Shown here: piece by piece, positions 1 to 6,196 of the stretch
Layout: the number at the start of each line of letters is the position of its first letter
Numbering within the stretch: position 1 is the first letter of the stretch
The notes under the pieces: model-generated
The model's input: only the letters and a program-made list of their open reading frames with translations
What the model was told of the DNA's origin: nothing
Databases searched by the model: none
Made by a program: the position numbers and the translations under genes
DNA from: Polyangia bacterium
GTDB taxonomy: Bacteria; Myxococcota_A; Polyangia; Polyangiales; Polyangiaceae
DNA: 7,713 nucleotides
NCBI GenBank assembly: GCA_030433055.1
Contig: JAUILJ010000363.1
Span: 1-7,713 of the forward strand
Reading direction: 5' to 3'

Positions 1-2
1 CG

Positions 3-446
3 GAGTTCTACGCGCTCGACGTCCCGCGGGAGTGGGCCTTGATCAAGGCGCTGATCCAGGACCCGGAGGCGAGCGTGCAGTGGATGTTCTGCAGCCAGGA
101 GGTCGAAGCCTTGATCATCGACTTCGCGCGCTCCAAGGGTGAGCCGGACGAGCTGGTCTGGTACGCCGAGACGGTACTCCATCAACCGCGGGATAGCGCA
201 CCCCACGACGACCACATCCACATGCGGTTCGCCTGCTCCGAGGCTGAAGCCGTCAGGGGGTGCGAAGGTGGCGGGCCCTACTGGGAATTTCTACCAGGAA
301 ATTCTACACCCGAACCCAGCGACGATGAGCTGGTCGCCATGGCCTTGGCGGAGCCCCCTCTCCCCCCGATCGATACGCCAAGCGATGAACCGGATACGAA
401 GTCAGCTGGTGGTGAGCCCACCGCGGCGCGCGTCCCCTCCCAGTGA
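3..446 (+). CDS. Penicillin-insensitive murein endopeptidase (MepA-like, peptidase M74), 3' part only
   Basis: This is the C-terminal 147 residues of a zinc peptidase of the MepA/M74 (LAS) family, which cleaves D-alanyl cross-links in periplasmic peptidoglycan. The reading frame is open through the left edge (first residues EFYALDVPREWAL), so the start, signal peptide and first zinc ligands lie outside the window; the TTG at 39 is internal. The visible signature is HDDHIHMRF at 204-230, which matches the family's terminal HxxHxH segment that supplies a zinc ligand and the catalytic base region. Cysteines at 90-92, 234-236 and 261-263 could form disulfides, as expected of a secreted protein. 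After GPYWEFLP (276-299) the conserved domain ends and an acidic, proline-rich tail of about 50 residues follows, likely disordered. The gene is followed after 7 bases by a DNA methyltransferase. The family call is firm from the motif and from flanking segments such as VQWMFCSQEVEALIIDFA; the exact cross-link specificity is inferred from the family. Confidence 0.88.
   Translation, partial: EFYALDVPREWALIKALIQDPEASVQWMFCSQEVEALIIDFARSKGEPDELVWYAETVLHQPRDSAPHDDHIHMRFACSEAEAVRGCEGGGPYWEFLPGNSTPEPSDDELVAMALAEPPLPPIDTPSDEPDTKSAGGEPTAARVPSQ
285..304. repeat. Short AT-rich inverted repeat inside the endopeptidase gene
   Basis: GAATTTC (285-291) and GAAATTC (298-304) are perfect 7-base inverted copies separated by 6 bases. 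The same stretch also reads as a near-direct repeat, GGAATTTCTA and GGAAATTCTA (284-293 and 297-306, one mismatch). It is an AT-rich island in GC-rich DNA and falls where the conserved endopeptidase domain gives way to its low-complexity tail, about 150 bases before the methyltransferase start. It could be an operator-like site or simply a coding accident; no function is shown. Confidence 0.5.
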
Positions 447-448
447 GG
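444..448 (+). promoter_or_regulatory. Shine-Dalgarno deciding the methyltransferase start
   Basis: TGAGG at 444-448 contains GAGG, 5 bases before the GTG at 454. The TGA of this element is the stop codon of the endopeptidase gene, so ribosomes terminating there sit on the next start, which suggests translational coupling. It is the main reason for preferring GTG 454 over the in-frame ATG at 385, which would overlap the endopeptidase gene by about 60 bases and add residues with no family resemblance. Confidence 0.6.
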
Positions 449-453
449 CTCCA

Positions 454-1344
454 GTGAAGCAGCGCGCCACGCTCAAGAGTCAGCTCTACTACGGCGACTG
501 CCTCGAGGTGCTGCCCACCCTCGTCGGCCGCGCGGCGGTTGACTTGGTCTACTGGGATCCGCCGTTCGCTGCAGGCGGTACTCGGGGCGCCCGCGCGCAG
601 AAGGGTGAGCGGCTCAGCGGAGAAGCAGCCTACCGAGACGCCTGGGGTGGCATCGAGGCGTGGCTCGAGATGATGAAGCCTCGCGCGGAGCTGGTTGGCC
701 GCTTGCTGTCCGCGGAAGGCAGCATTTGGCTGCACCTCGATCACCGCGCCGTACACGAAGCGAAGTGCCTGTTCGACGAGGTGTTCGGTCGTAAGGCGTT
801 CAAGGGCGAGATCATCTGGGTCCCGGGCAACGGCGCGCGCAACACCAAGGGGCCCAGCGTGACTCACCAAACGATCTTGGTCTATGCTCCCCACGGAAAT
901 ATGATCTGGAACGTGGAGCATCCTGCGCTGCGGGAGCCGTTCGCTGAGACGAGTCAGCGCATGCATTTCCGCAACGTCGATGAGGCAGGCCGGCGCTACC
1001 GCGAACGCGTGATCGGGGGTAAGGCGTACCGCTACTACGCTGATCACGGTCGCAGGCTCGGCAGCGTCTGGACCGACTGCCCAGCCATGAACGCGAACAC
1101 GCCCCTCACCCGCGAGACAACCGGCTACCCCACCCAAAAGCCCGAGAGCCTGCTCGAGCGGATCATCCAGGCGGCGAGCCTGCCCGAGTCGTGGGTGCTG
1201 GATCCGATGAGCGGCTCGGGTACGACGCTGGCGGTCGCGAAGCGGCTCGAGCGACGCTGGCTTGGCGTGGATCGCTCCCCCGTCGCCATCCGAGTGGCGA
1301 GCGAGCGCCTCGGCGTCAAGGTCAAAGCCGGAGTCGAGGGCTGA
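454..1344 (+). CDS. Site-specific DNA methyltransferase, beta class, probably N6-adenine
   Basis: This 296-residue protein transfers a methyl group from S-adenosylmethionine to DNA, most likely to the N6 of adenine. From the GTG start, the N-terminal LYYGDCLEVL (11-20) leads to catalytic motif IV, DPPF (35-38). SIWLHLDHRAVHEAK (90-104) is the usual helix after motif V/VI. The region 115-220 is the probable target-recognition part. GYPTQKP (224-230) is motif X-like, and DPMSGSGTT (250-258) is motif I, the SAM-binding loop. Motif IV before motif I makes it beta class; DPPF rather than SPPY favours adenine over N4-cytosine. All catalytic motifs look intact. The gene lies 7 bases after the murein endopeptidase gene and is followed after 42 bases by nudC. 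No restriction endonuclease gene is next to it in the window, so it may be an orphan methylase, though a partner beyond the left edge cannot be excluded. The recognition sequence cannot be read from the protein. Confidence 0.9.
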   Translation: MKQRATLKSQLYYGDCLEVLPTLVGRAAVDLVYWDPPFAAGGTRGARAQKGERLSGEAAYRDAWGGIEAWLEMMKPRAELVGRLLSAEGSIWLHLDHRAVHEAKCLFDEVFGRKAFKGEIIWVPGNGARNTKGPSVTHQTILVYAPHGNMIWNVEHPALREPFAETSQRMHFRNVDEAGRRYRERVIGGKAYRYYADHGRRLGSVWTDCPAMNANTPLTRETTGYPTQKPESLLERIIQAASLPESWVLDPMSGSGTTLAVAKRLERRWLGVDRSPVAIRVASERLGVKVKAGVEG

Positions 1345-1386
1345 AGCAGATTGCGGCCCTGCAGGGCGCCATGACAGCCTCGGACC

Positions 1387-2256
1387 ATGACCGACTGGGA
1401 ACTCGACCGCGCCGGACTGGAACGCTCGGACACCGAGCGCCTGGAGAGCGCGCTGGATCAACCAGAAACCGACTTCATCGTGCAGTGGCGTGGCCGAGTG
1501 CTGGTCAGCGACTCTCAGGCGAGTATCGAGACGGGCAGCGGCGCGCTGGTAGACGCAGCGAGCGAGATCGTGTGGCTCGGCAAGCTGACGCGAGCAGGCG
1601 CGACCCGTGACTGCTTCGTGCTGGATGTCTCCGCGCTGGATGAACCAAAGCAGGCCCTTGGCCTCCAAGGCACCTTCGCTGACCTGCGCCTCCTCGGGGA
1701 TCTGCCGACCGCACAGTTTGGGCTACTTGCCTACGCCCGCGGCATGCTCGCTTGGCACGAGAACCACCCGTTCTGCGCCAGGTGTGGCGCACGGACGCGA
1801 CCGAAGAAGGCCGGGCACACTCGCGTGTGCCCCGAGGGCCACGAGCATTTCCCGCGCACCGATCCGGCGGTGATGATCTTGATCACCCGAGGAGACCGGT
1901 GCTTGATTGCGCGCCAGCCCGGTTTTCCTCAAGGAATGTTCTCGGCGCTGGCCGGCTTCGTCGAGCCCGGCGAGTCCCTCGAGGACACCGTGCGACGTGA
2001 AGCCTTGGAGGAGGTAGGCCTTGCGGTGCACAACCAACGCTACTTTCGTTCCCAGGCATGGCCCTTCCCAGCATCTCTGATGCTCGGGTTCGTGGTCGAC
2101 TGCGAACACGAAGCGTACTCTCTGGATGACGACGAACTGGAGGAGGCCCGCTGGGTGAGCCGCGCCGAGCTGCTCGCCCCCGCAGGCTTCTTCACACCTC
2201 CCCCGTCGTCTCTCGCCCATCACCTGCTGGGCGCCTTCGCGCGGGGTGACGTCTAG
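1387..2256 (+). CDS. nudC: NAD(+)/NADH pyrophosphatase NudC (Nudix, NAD-RNA decapping)
   Basis: This 289-residue protein is expected to hydrolyse NADH/NAD+ to NMN(H) and AMP, and in the family also to remove NAD caps from RNA. Order of parts: a diverged N-terminal domain (1-115), a zinc ribbon beginning at Cys130/Cys133 with a third Cys148, the FPRTDPAVMILI segment (155-166), and a complete Nudix box from Gly190 to Leu212 (G, E196, R204-E205, E208-E209, G211) that binds the catalytic metals. The NudC-specific motif follows the box as SQAWPFPAS (222-230), against the usual SQPWPFPxS. The expected fourth zinc cysteine is missing; His152 or His154 lies nearby (EGHEH). The length is typical of longer NudC forms. 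The start ATG 1387 is chosen because the nearby ATG at 1371 is in another frame; its ribosome site is weak (GGA at 1382). The gene may be read through from the methyltransferase 42 bases upstream and ends 9 bases from the opposing synthetase gene. Confidence 0.92.
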   Translation: MTDWELDRAGLERSDTERLESALDQPETDFIVQWRGRVLVSDSQASIETGSGALVDAASEIVWLGKLTRAGATRDCFVLDVSALDEPKQALGLQGTFADLRLLGDLPTAQFGLLAYARGMLAWHENHPFCARCGARTRPKKAGHTRVCPEGHEHFPRTDPAVMILITRGDRCLIARQPGFPQGMFSALAGFVEPGESLEDTVRREALEEVGLAVHNQRYFRSQAWPFPASLMLGFVVDCEHEAYSLDDDELEEARWVSRAELLAPAGFFTPPPSSLAHHLLGAFARGDV

Positions 2257-2265
2257 TTCGCTTCC

Positions 2266-4266
2266 TCAGCTGGCCGCAGCGTTCAACACCGCATCCACGG
2301 CTTCTGGGTTCGCGAGCGTTCCGGGGTTGATCACGCGCTCCCGCGGCGCACCGGCGAGCACCCGCTTGATCGGCACTTCCAGCTTCTTGCCGGAAATAGT
2401 GCGTGGAACGTCGCTCACGGGCAGGACGCGATCGGGTACGTGGCGAGGACTCAGCTCTGAGCGCAAGGCGCGCTTGAGGCGCTGCTCGAGGTCGGAGTCG
2501 AGACGGTGTCCAGGCGCGAGCACCACGAACAGCCACAGCTCGCCTTCCTTGTCCAGCGTGCCGGTATCCACCACCAAGCTGTCCTTGAACTCGGTGAAGC
2601 CATCGACCACGCGGTAAAACTCACTGGTCCCCATGCGCACGCCGCCGCGATTGAGCGTGGAGTCGCTGCGACCATAGATCACGCAGCTTCCGCGGGGAGT
2701 AAACTTGATCCAGTCGCCGTGGCGCCAGCGCCCCTCGAAGCTCGAAAAGTAGCTGTCGAAGTAGCGCTCGCCGTTGGGGTCGTTCCAGAAGCTCACGGGC
2801 ATGGACGGCATCGGTTCACTCAGCACCAGCTCACCGACCTCACCGACCACCGGCTCAGCCTGGGGACCGTATGCTTCGACTTTGGCGCCTAGCTCGGCGC
2901 ACTGAATTTCGCCCGCGTGTACCGGCAGCCAAGGGCATGACCCAACGAACGCGGTGCAGACATCCGTGCCGCCGCTGACCGACCCCAGCAGCAAGTCCTG
3001 GCTGATCGCATCGTAGACCCAACCGAAGCCGTCCGACGGCAACGGCGCGCCGGTGCTGCCAAGCCCGCGCAGGGCGGAGAGGTCGTAATCCTTGCCCGGG
3101 GTGATCCCGGCCTTGCGGCAGGCGATCAGGAATGGAGCGCTGGTACCGAAGTAAGTCAGCTTGTGCGCCTCGGCGAATTTCCACATGCGATTGAGGTCGG
3201 GGTAGCCGGGGTTCCCCTCGAAGAGCACGATGGTGCTGCCGAGGAGCAAGCCGCTCACCAGGAAGTTCCACATCATCCAGCCGGTGGTCGTAAACCAGAA
3301 GAATCGGTCGCGCTCCGACAGGTCGCAGTGCAGAGCCAGCGCCTTGAAGTGCTCGAGCAAGATCCCACCGTGACCGTGCACGATCGGCTTCGGTAGTCCC
3401 GTGGTACCGCTGGAGTAGAGGATGTAGAGCGGGTGAGTAAACGGCACCGCCTCGAAGCGCAGATCCGGCTTCCCCTCGAGTAGCCTGGTGAAGTCCCTGG
3501 CGCCGCTCGGCAGGGACTGAGTCGGGTCGCGGCGCTGCACGACCAGGTGCTCGAGGGATGGGAGCCCCGCCTGGATCTGCTCGATCTCTGAGCTGCGCGA
3601 GAAGCGCTTGCCACCGTACAGGTAGCTGTCGACGGCGAGCAGCACCTTCGGTTCGATCTGCGAGAAGCGATCCAGCACGCTCTTGACCCCGAACTCGGGC
3701 GAGGCGCTGGACCAGACCGCGCCCAGGGAGGCCACGGCCAAGAACGCCAGCAACGCCTCTACGTTGTTGGGCATGTAGGCGACCACCCGATCGCCTCTGC
3801 CGACGCCGAGCTCCGCCAGGCCCCGGCGCACCTGTCCGACGCGCTCCGAGAGGTCTGCGTAACTCAGGCGCTGCACCTCTCCCCCTTCGTCCTCGTAGAT
3901 CACCGCCAGCGCTGCGTCACGCTTGCGCAGAGCATGCTCGGCGTAGTTGATCGTTGCCCCGGGGAACCACTCGGCGCCCGGCATCTGACGCTGACTCAGG
4001 ACGCCAGAGGGCTTGTCATGAAAGATCACTCCGAAGAAGTCGCAGATCGCCCGCCAGAAGCCCTCCAGATCAGTCACCGACCAACGCCACAGCGCCTGAT
4101 AGTCGTGTCGCGACGCGATCTCACCGGCGCTAGCTGGGCCCAAGCTTTGGCTCTCGAGCCAGCGAGCGAAACGCGTCAGCTCGGCGCGCTCGAGCGCGGC
4201 TTCACTCGGCTCCCAGAGCAACGTCCCCTCAGCGGTCTCCTTCAGCTCCGTCATGCTCACCGTCAT
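2266..4266 (-). CDS. Acetoacetyl-CoA synthetase (acetoacetate--CoA ligase)
   Basis: This 666-residue cytoplasmic ANL-superfamily adenylating enzyme makes acetoacetyl-CoA from acetoacetate, ATP and CoA, a route used to reclaim ketone bodies or polyhydroxybutyrate breakdown products. From ATG 4266: an N-terminal cap with EWFPGATINYAEHAL, the ATP phosphate loop SSGTTGLPK (285-293), TTGWMMWN around 329-334, which is typical of this subfamily, SGGTDV (432-436) corresponding to the acyl-AMP motif, the hinge GRSD (532-535) followed by LNRGGVRMG, and the catalytic C-terminal lysine in SGKK (Lys627). The length fits the family (about 650-670) and no key residue is missing. The frame is open to GTG 4332, but those extra 22 residues are arginine-rich and unlike the family; ATG 4254 is the other option, since neither ATG has a strong ribosome site. 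The gene is divergent from the acetyltransferase gene and has no same-strand neighbour in the window. Propionyl- or acetyl-CoA synthetase is less likely given the subfamily motifs. Confidence 0.93.
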   Translation of the reverse strand: MTVSMTELKETAEGTLLWEPSEAALERAELTRFARWLESQSLGPASAGEIASRHDYQALWRWSVTDLEGFWRAICDFFGVIFHDKPSGVLSQRQMPGAEWFPGATINYAEHALRKRDAALAVIYEDEGGEVQRLSYADLSERVGQVRRGLAELGVGRGDRVVAYMPNNVEALLAFLAVASLGAVWSSASPEFGVKSVLDRFSQIEPKVLLAVDSYLYGGKRFSRSSEIEQIQAGLPSLEHLVVQRRDPTQSLPSGARDFTRLLEGKPDLRFEAVPFTHPLYILYSSGTTGLPKPIVHGHGGILLEHFKALALHCDLSERDRFFWFTTTGWMMWNFLVSGLLLGSTIVLFEGNPGYPDLNRMWKFAEAHKLTYFGTSAPFLIACRKAGITPGKDYDLSALRGLGSTGAPLPSDGFGWVYDAISQDLLLGSVSGGTDVCTAFVGSCPWLPVHAGEIQCAELGAKVEAYGPQAEPVVGEVGELVLSEPMPSMPVSFWNDPNGERYFDSYFSSFEGRWRHGDWIKFTPRGSCVIYGRSDSTLNRGGVRMGTSEFYRVVDGFTEFKDSLVVDTGTLDKEGELWLFVVLAPGHRLDSDLEQRLKRALRSELSPRHVPDRVLPVSDVPRTISGKKLEVPIKRVLAGAPRERVINPGTLANPEAVDAVLNAAAS

Positions 4267-4348
4267 ACGGGCACTCTGCCGATGAGCCAAGCGCCTGCGT
4301 CCGGATCCAGGGCTTGCCGACCCTCGCCGCACAGGCTAACCGGCGGAC
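4267..4348. promoter_or_regulatory. Divergent intergenic region between synthetase and acetyltransferase genes
   Basis: These 82 bases separate two divergently read starts and so should contain promoters for both. I see no convincing -35/-10 pair. On the + strand TTGCCG (4314-4319) with CTAACC about 16 bases on is a poor match and would leave almost no leader before ATG 4349. No clear operator palindrome stands out. The functional assignment rests only on gene orientation. Confidence 0.4.
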
Positions 4349-4900
4349 ATGGCGGAGCTATCGCGAGGCAGCCTGAGCCTGCGTCGCATCAGCAAGAACG
4401 ATCAGCGAGCTTTCATCGCCGCGACGCGGCAGAGCCGCAGCCTGCACCAGCCGTGGATCTTCCCTCCAGTCAGTCCCCAGCGCTTTCGGGCGTGGCTCGA
4501 CAACGAGGAGCGGCGAGAGCGTTACCTGGTCTGGCTCCAAGACGAATCGGCCCCGGCGCTGGTCGGGTACATCGGCATCAATGAGCTCACCTGGGGCGTG
4601 TTCGAGAACGGGTGCCTGGGCTACTGGGTGAACGCTCCATGGGCCGGTCAGGGCCACATGAAGCAGGCGCTGGAGCTACTCGTGAGCCACGTCTTCAAGC
4701 GTCGAGAACGCCGCCTGCACCGTCTGGAGGCGAACATTCAGCCTGGCAACGTCGGCTCTCGACGCCTGGTCGAACACCTTGGGTTTCGTCTCGAAGGACT
4801 CAGCCCGCGCTTCTTGAAGCTCGATGGCGTGTGGCGCGATCACGAGCGCTGGGCGGTCACGCGAGAAGACTGGAGCGCTCGACCTCGCCGCACGCCTTAG
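4349..4900 (+). CDS. GNAT N-acetyltransferase, RimJ/RimL (ribosomal-protein alanine) type
   Basis: This 183-residue cytoplasmic GNAT enzyme transfers an acetyl group from acetyl-CoA, by family analogy to the N-terminal amine of a ribosomal or other protein. LRRISKNDQRAF (11-22) is the usual RimJ-type first strand and helix. Then come LVGYIGI (71-77), LGYWVNAPWAGQGHM (90-104) with the acetyl-CoA pyrophosphate loop AGQGHM, the HRLEANIQPGN strand (124-134) with SRRLVEHLGF (137-146), and the GVWRDHERWAV ending (160-170), which closely resembles the end of E. coli RimJ. The length matches RimJ/RimL proteins (about 180-195). The true substrate cannot be told from sequence, because this subfamily also includes enzymes with other amine targets. 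The start ATG 4349 has only GGCGGA directly upstream, too close to be a good ribosome site, so a nearly leaderless message is possible. The gene converges with the membrane-protein gene, with 30 bases between the stops. Confidence 0.85.
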   Translation: MAELSRGSLSLRRISKNDQRAFIAATRQSRSLHQPWIFPPVSPQRFRAWLDNEERRERYLVWLQDESAPALVGYIGINELTWGVFENGCLGYWVNAPWAGQGHMKQALELLVSHVFKRRERRLHRLEANIQPGNVGSRRLVEHLGFRLEGLSPRFLKLDGVWRDHERWAVTREDWSARPRRTP

Positions 4901-4930
4901 TTTCCGCGTAGAATATTTCCCACGCCCAGC

Positions 4931-6118
4931 TCACATACCGATCGCCGCGCGCTGGGCGGCGTTCTCGCGGGTGTCCTGGCGGCGCCACAGCACCCCGTCG
5001 AGCAGGTAGTGAGTGAACTGAGGGAGCGAGAGCAGCGGGACCAAGAAGCACAGCGCCCACTGGCCAAGCTCCAAGTTGCTCGCCCCGAACAGCCAAGGGT
5101 TGTCCCGCCATACGAGGCGATCCCAGAGCAACTCTTCCACGAACGCGAGGAGCAGAAGGCTGCCGGCGAAGGCCAGAATGCCTCCAACGAGCAACTGAGA
5201 TCCTGGCTGCTCTGGTGCCTCGCTGCGCCGCGCCTGACCGTAGAAGTAGAGCAGCGCCATGTACGGCACGCCGTGCACGACGACATTGGTCACCGTGAAC
5301 TCCGCGTCGCTGTTCGTGGCGACGATGCCGACGTACCAGGTCAGAGCCGTCGTAGCGACGACGACACATTTGCCCAGCTGGATGAAGCCTTCCGTCTTGA
5401 GCAGCCATAATTGCCGCACGGCAAATCCAGCAAGCGCGAGCAGCCACACCCAGTGCACCACGGGCAAGATCAGCGAAGCGCCACGGCTCACGTCGACGAA
5501 ATCCCCCTGCATGAACCAGGTGAAGCGCGTCTGGGGGAGGTGCGCGTGCCAGTACACGATGGGATACAGCGTCGCGGTGTAGACCGTAACTTCGTCGATC
5601 AGCTTGTCGAGGTTCTGGCGACGCTCGACCAAGCGCGCAGCCTCCGAGTGGTTCTCGTTCGCGCGCCGGCGGGTCGCTCCCGCCCGAGCCCGATACAGGG
5701 CTACCCAGCCCACCTGCTGACGAATGAAGTGGAACACAGCCACGTAGGCCAACACCCGCCAGAACCAGAGCGCACCCAGAGCATACAGCCCGACTCCGAT
5801 CCCGTAGGCGAGCAGTGGAACGACGAAGTAGCGCACGCGGTGACGCCTGAGTTCCTCCCGATCGAGGTAGGTGCGAAACAGGGTGGAGTAGACGTGCGAC
5901 ACGTCGATCCCCAGCACGAACACCAACCACCCCCAGGCTGGAAGCGCTCCAGGCGCGATCCCCACGACGCGCATGCCGAGCACGCAGGCCAGGGCGAACG
6001 CTGCGCTCCCGGCGAACACACCGAGGTCGACTCGCGGCCCCCACAGCCAGGGACCCAGCGCTGGAGCGCGCACGGCGGCGGCGGCGTGGGGCTGGGCGGG
6101 AGAGGTGCTCACGGTCAC
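4931..6118 (-). CDS. Polytopic membrane protein of unknown function with conserved-looking histidines
   Basis: I do not recognise a named family for this 395-residue integral membrane protein. About nine hydrophobic segments are visible, roughly at 31-54, 60-80, 96-120, 121-142, 213-238, 247-268, 276-294, 308-331 and 349-372, joined by charged loops; the largest loop (143-200) is basic and polar. Within or at the edge of the helices lie DVSHVYSTLFRTYLD (72-86), VFHFIRQQVGW (128-138), YWHAHLP (189-195), VVHGVPYM (280-287) and FTHYLLDGVLWRR (368-380). Histidines 75, 130, 191, 193, 282 and 370 with Asp72 and Asp374 could bind a metal or heme, as in membrane desaturases or carotenoid oxygenases, but the spacing matches no signature I know. 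The start is GTG 6118, the first usable start after stops; GTG 6112 is also possible. The gene lies 78 bases after an FAD oxidoreductase gene on the same strand, possibly in one operon. A second long frame over the same DNA (4857-6167) is arginine-rich and rejected. Confidence 0.8.
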   Translation of the reverse strand: MTVSTSPAQPHAAAAVRAPALGPWLWGPRVDLGVFAGSAAFALACVLGMRVVGIAPGALPAWGWLVFVLGIDVSHVYSTLFRTYLDREELRRHRVRYFVVPLLAYGIGVGLYALGALWFWRVLAYVAVFHFIRQQVGWVALYRARAGATRRRANENHSEAARLVERRQNLDKLIDEVTVYTATLYPIVYWHAHLPQTRFTWFMQGDFVDVSRGASLILPVVHWVWLLALAGFAVRQLWLLKTEGFIQLGKCVVVATTALTWYVGIVATNSDAEFTVTNVVVHGVPYMALLYFYGQARRSEAPEQPGSQLLVGGILAFAGSLLLLAFVEELLWDRLVWRDNPWLFGASNLELGQWALCFLVPLLSLPQFTHYLLDGVLWRRQDTRENAAQRAAIGM

Positions 6119-6196
6119 GACCCGAAAACTCTATTACAAGCGGCGCTACTTGTCCCCCAGGCCCCACCCGTCGGCGCTGCGCGCTTGGCGTGTGGG
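6119..6196 (-). promoter_or_regulatory. Intergenic spacer with imperfect palindrome and GC-rich hairpin potential
   Basis: These 78 bases lie between the stop of the oxidoreductase gene and the start of the membrane-protein gene. Two structures are visible. CAAGCGGCGCTACTTG (6137-6152) matches its own reverse complement at 12 of 16 positions. CCCAC (6163-6167) and GTGGG (6192-6196) can pair around an inner GCGC/GCGC pair (6174-6177, 6181-6184), but no T-run follows, so it is not a classic terminator. TAATAG on the - strand (6136-6131) resembles a -10 box but has no good -35 partner. This could be an attenuator, a weak internal promoter, or nothing. Confidence 0.3.

Noticed and set aside
139..453. 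Upstream extension of the methyltransferase frame, including ATG 385
   Set aside because: It overlaps the endopeptidase gene, resembles no methyltransferase N-terminus, and GTG 454 has a well-spaced GAGG.
454..1344. Restriction-modification or phage-defence island
   Set aside because: Only a methyltransferase is visible; its neighbours are ordinary wall and nucleotide-metabolism genes, and no nuclease, integrase or repeat borders it in the window.
304..1668. Long open frame (454 codons) on the - strand opposite the methyltransferase and nudC
   Set aside because: It lies antisense to two genes with intact catalytic motifs, is arginine/alanine-rich and shows no domain; long antisense frames are normal in GC-rich DNA.
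4267..4332. N-terminal extension of acetoacetyl-CoA synthetase to GTG 4332
   Set aside because: The added residues are Arg/Ser-rich and unlike the family; the later ATGs give the usual length.
4906..4925. Possible hairpin terminator GCGT...ACGC between the acetyltransferase and membrane-protein genes
   Set aside because: The stem is only 4 base pairs with a 12-base loop and has no T-run, too weak to call.
4857..6167. 436-codon - strand frame overlapping the membrane-protein gene
   Set aside because: The product is arginine-rich without coherent helices or motifs, whereas the 4931-6118 frame gives regular hydrophobic segments and conserved-looking motifs.
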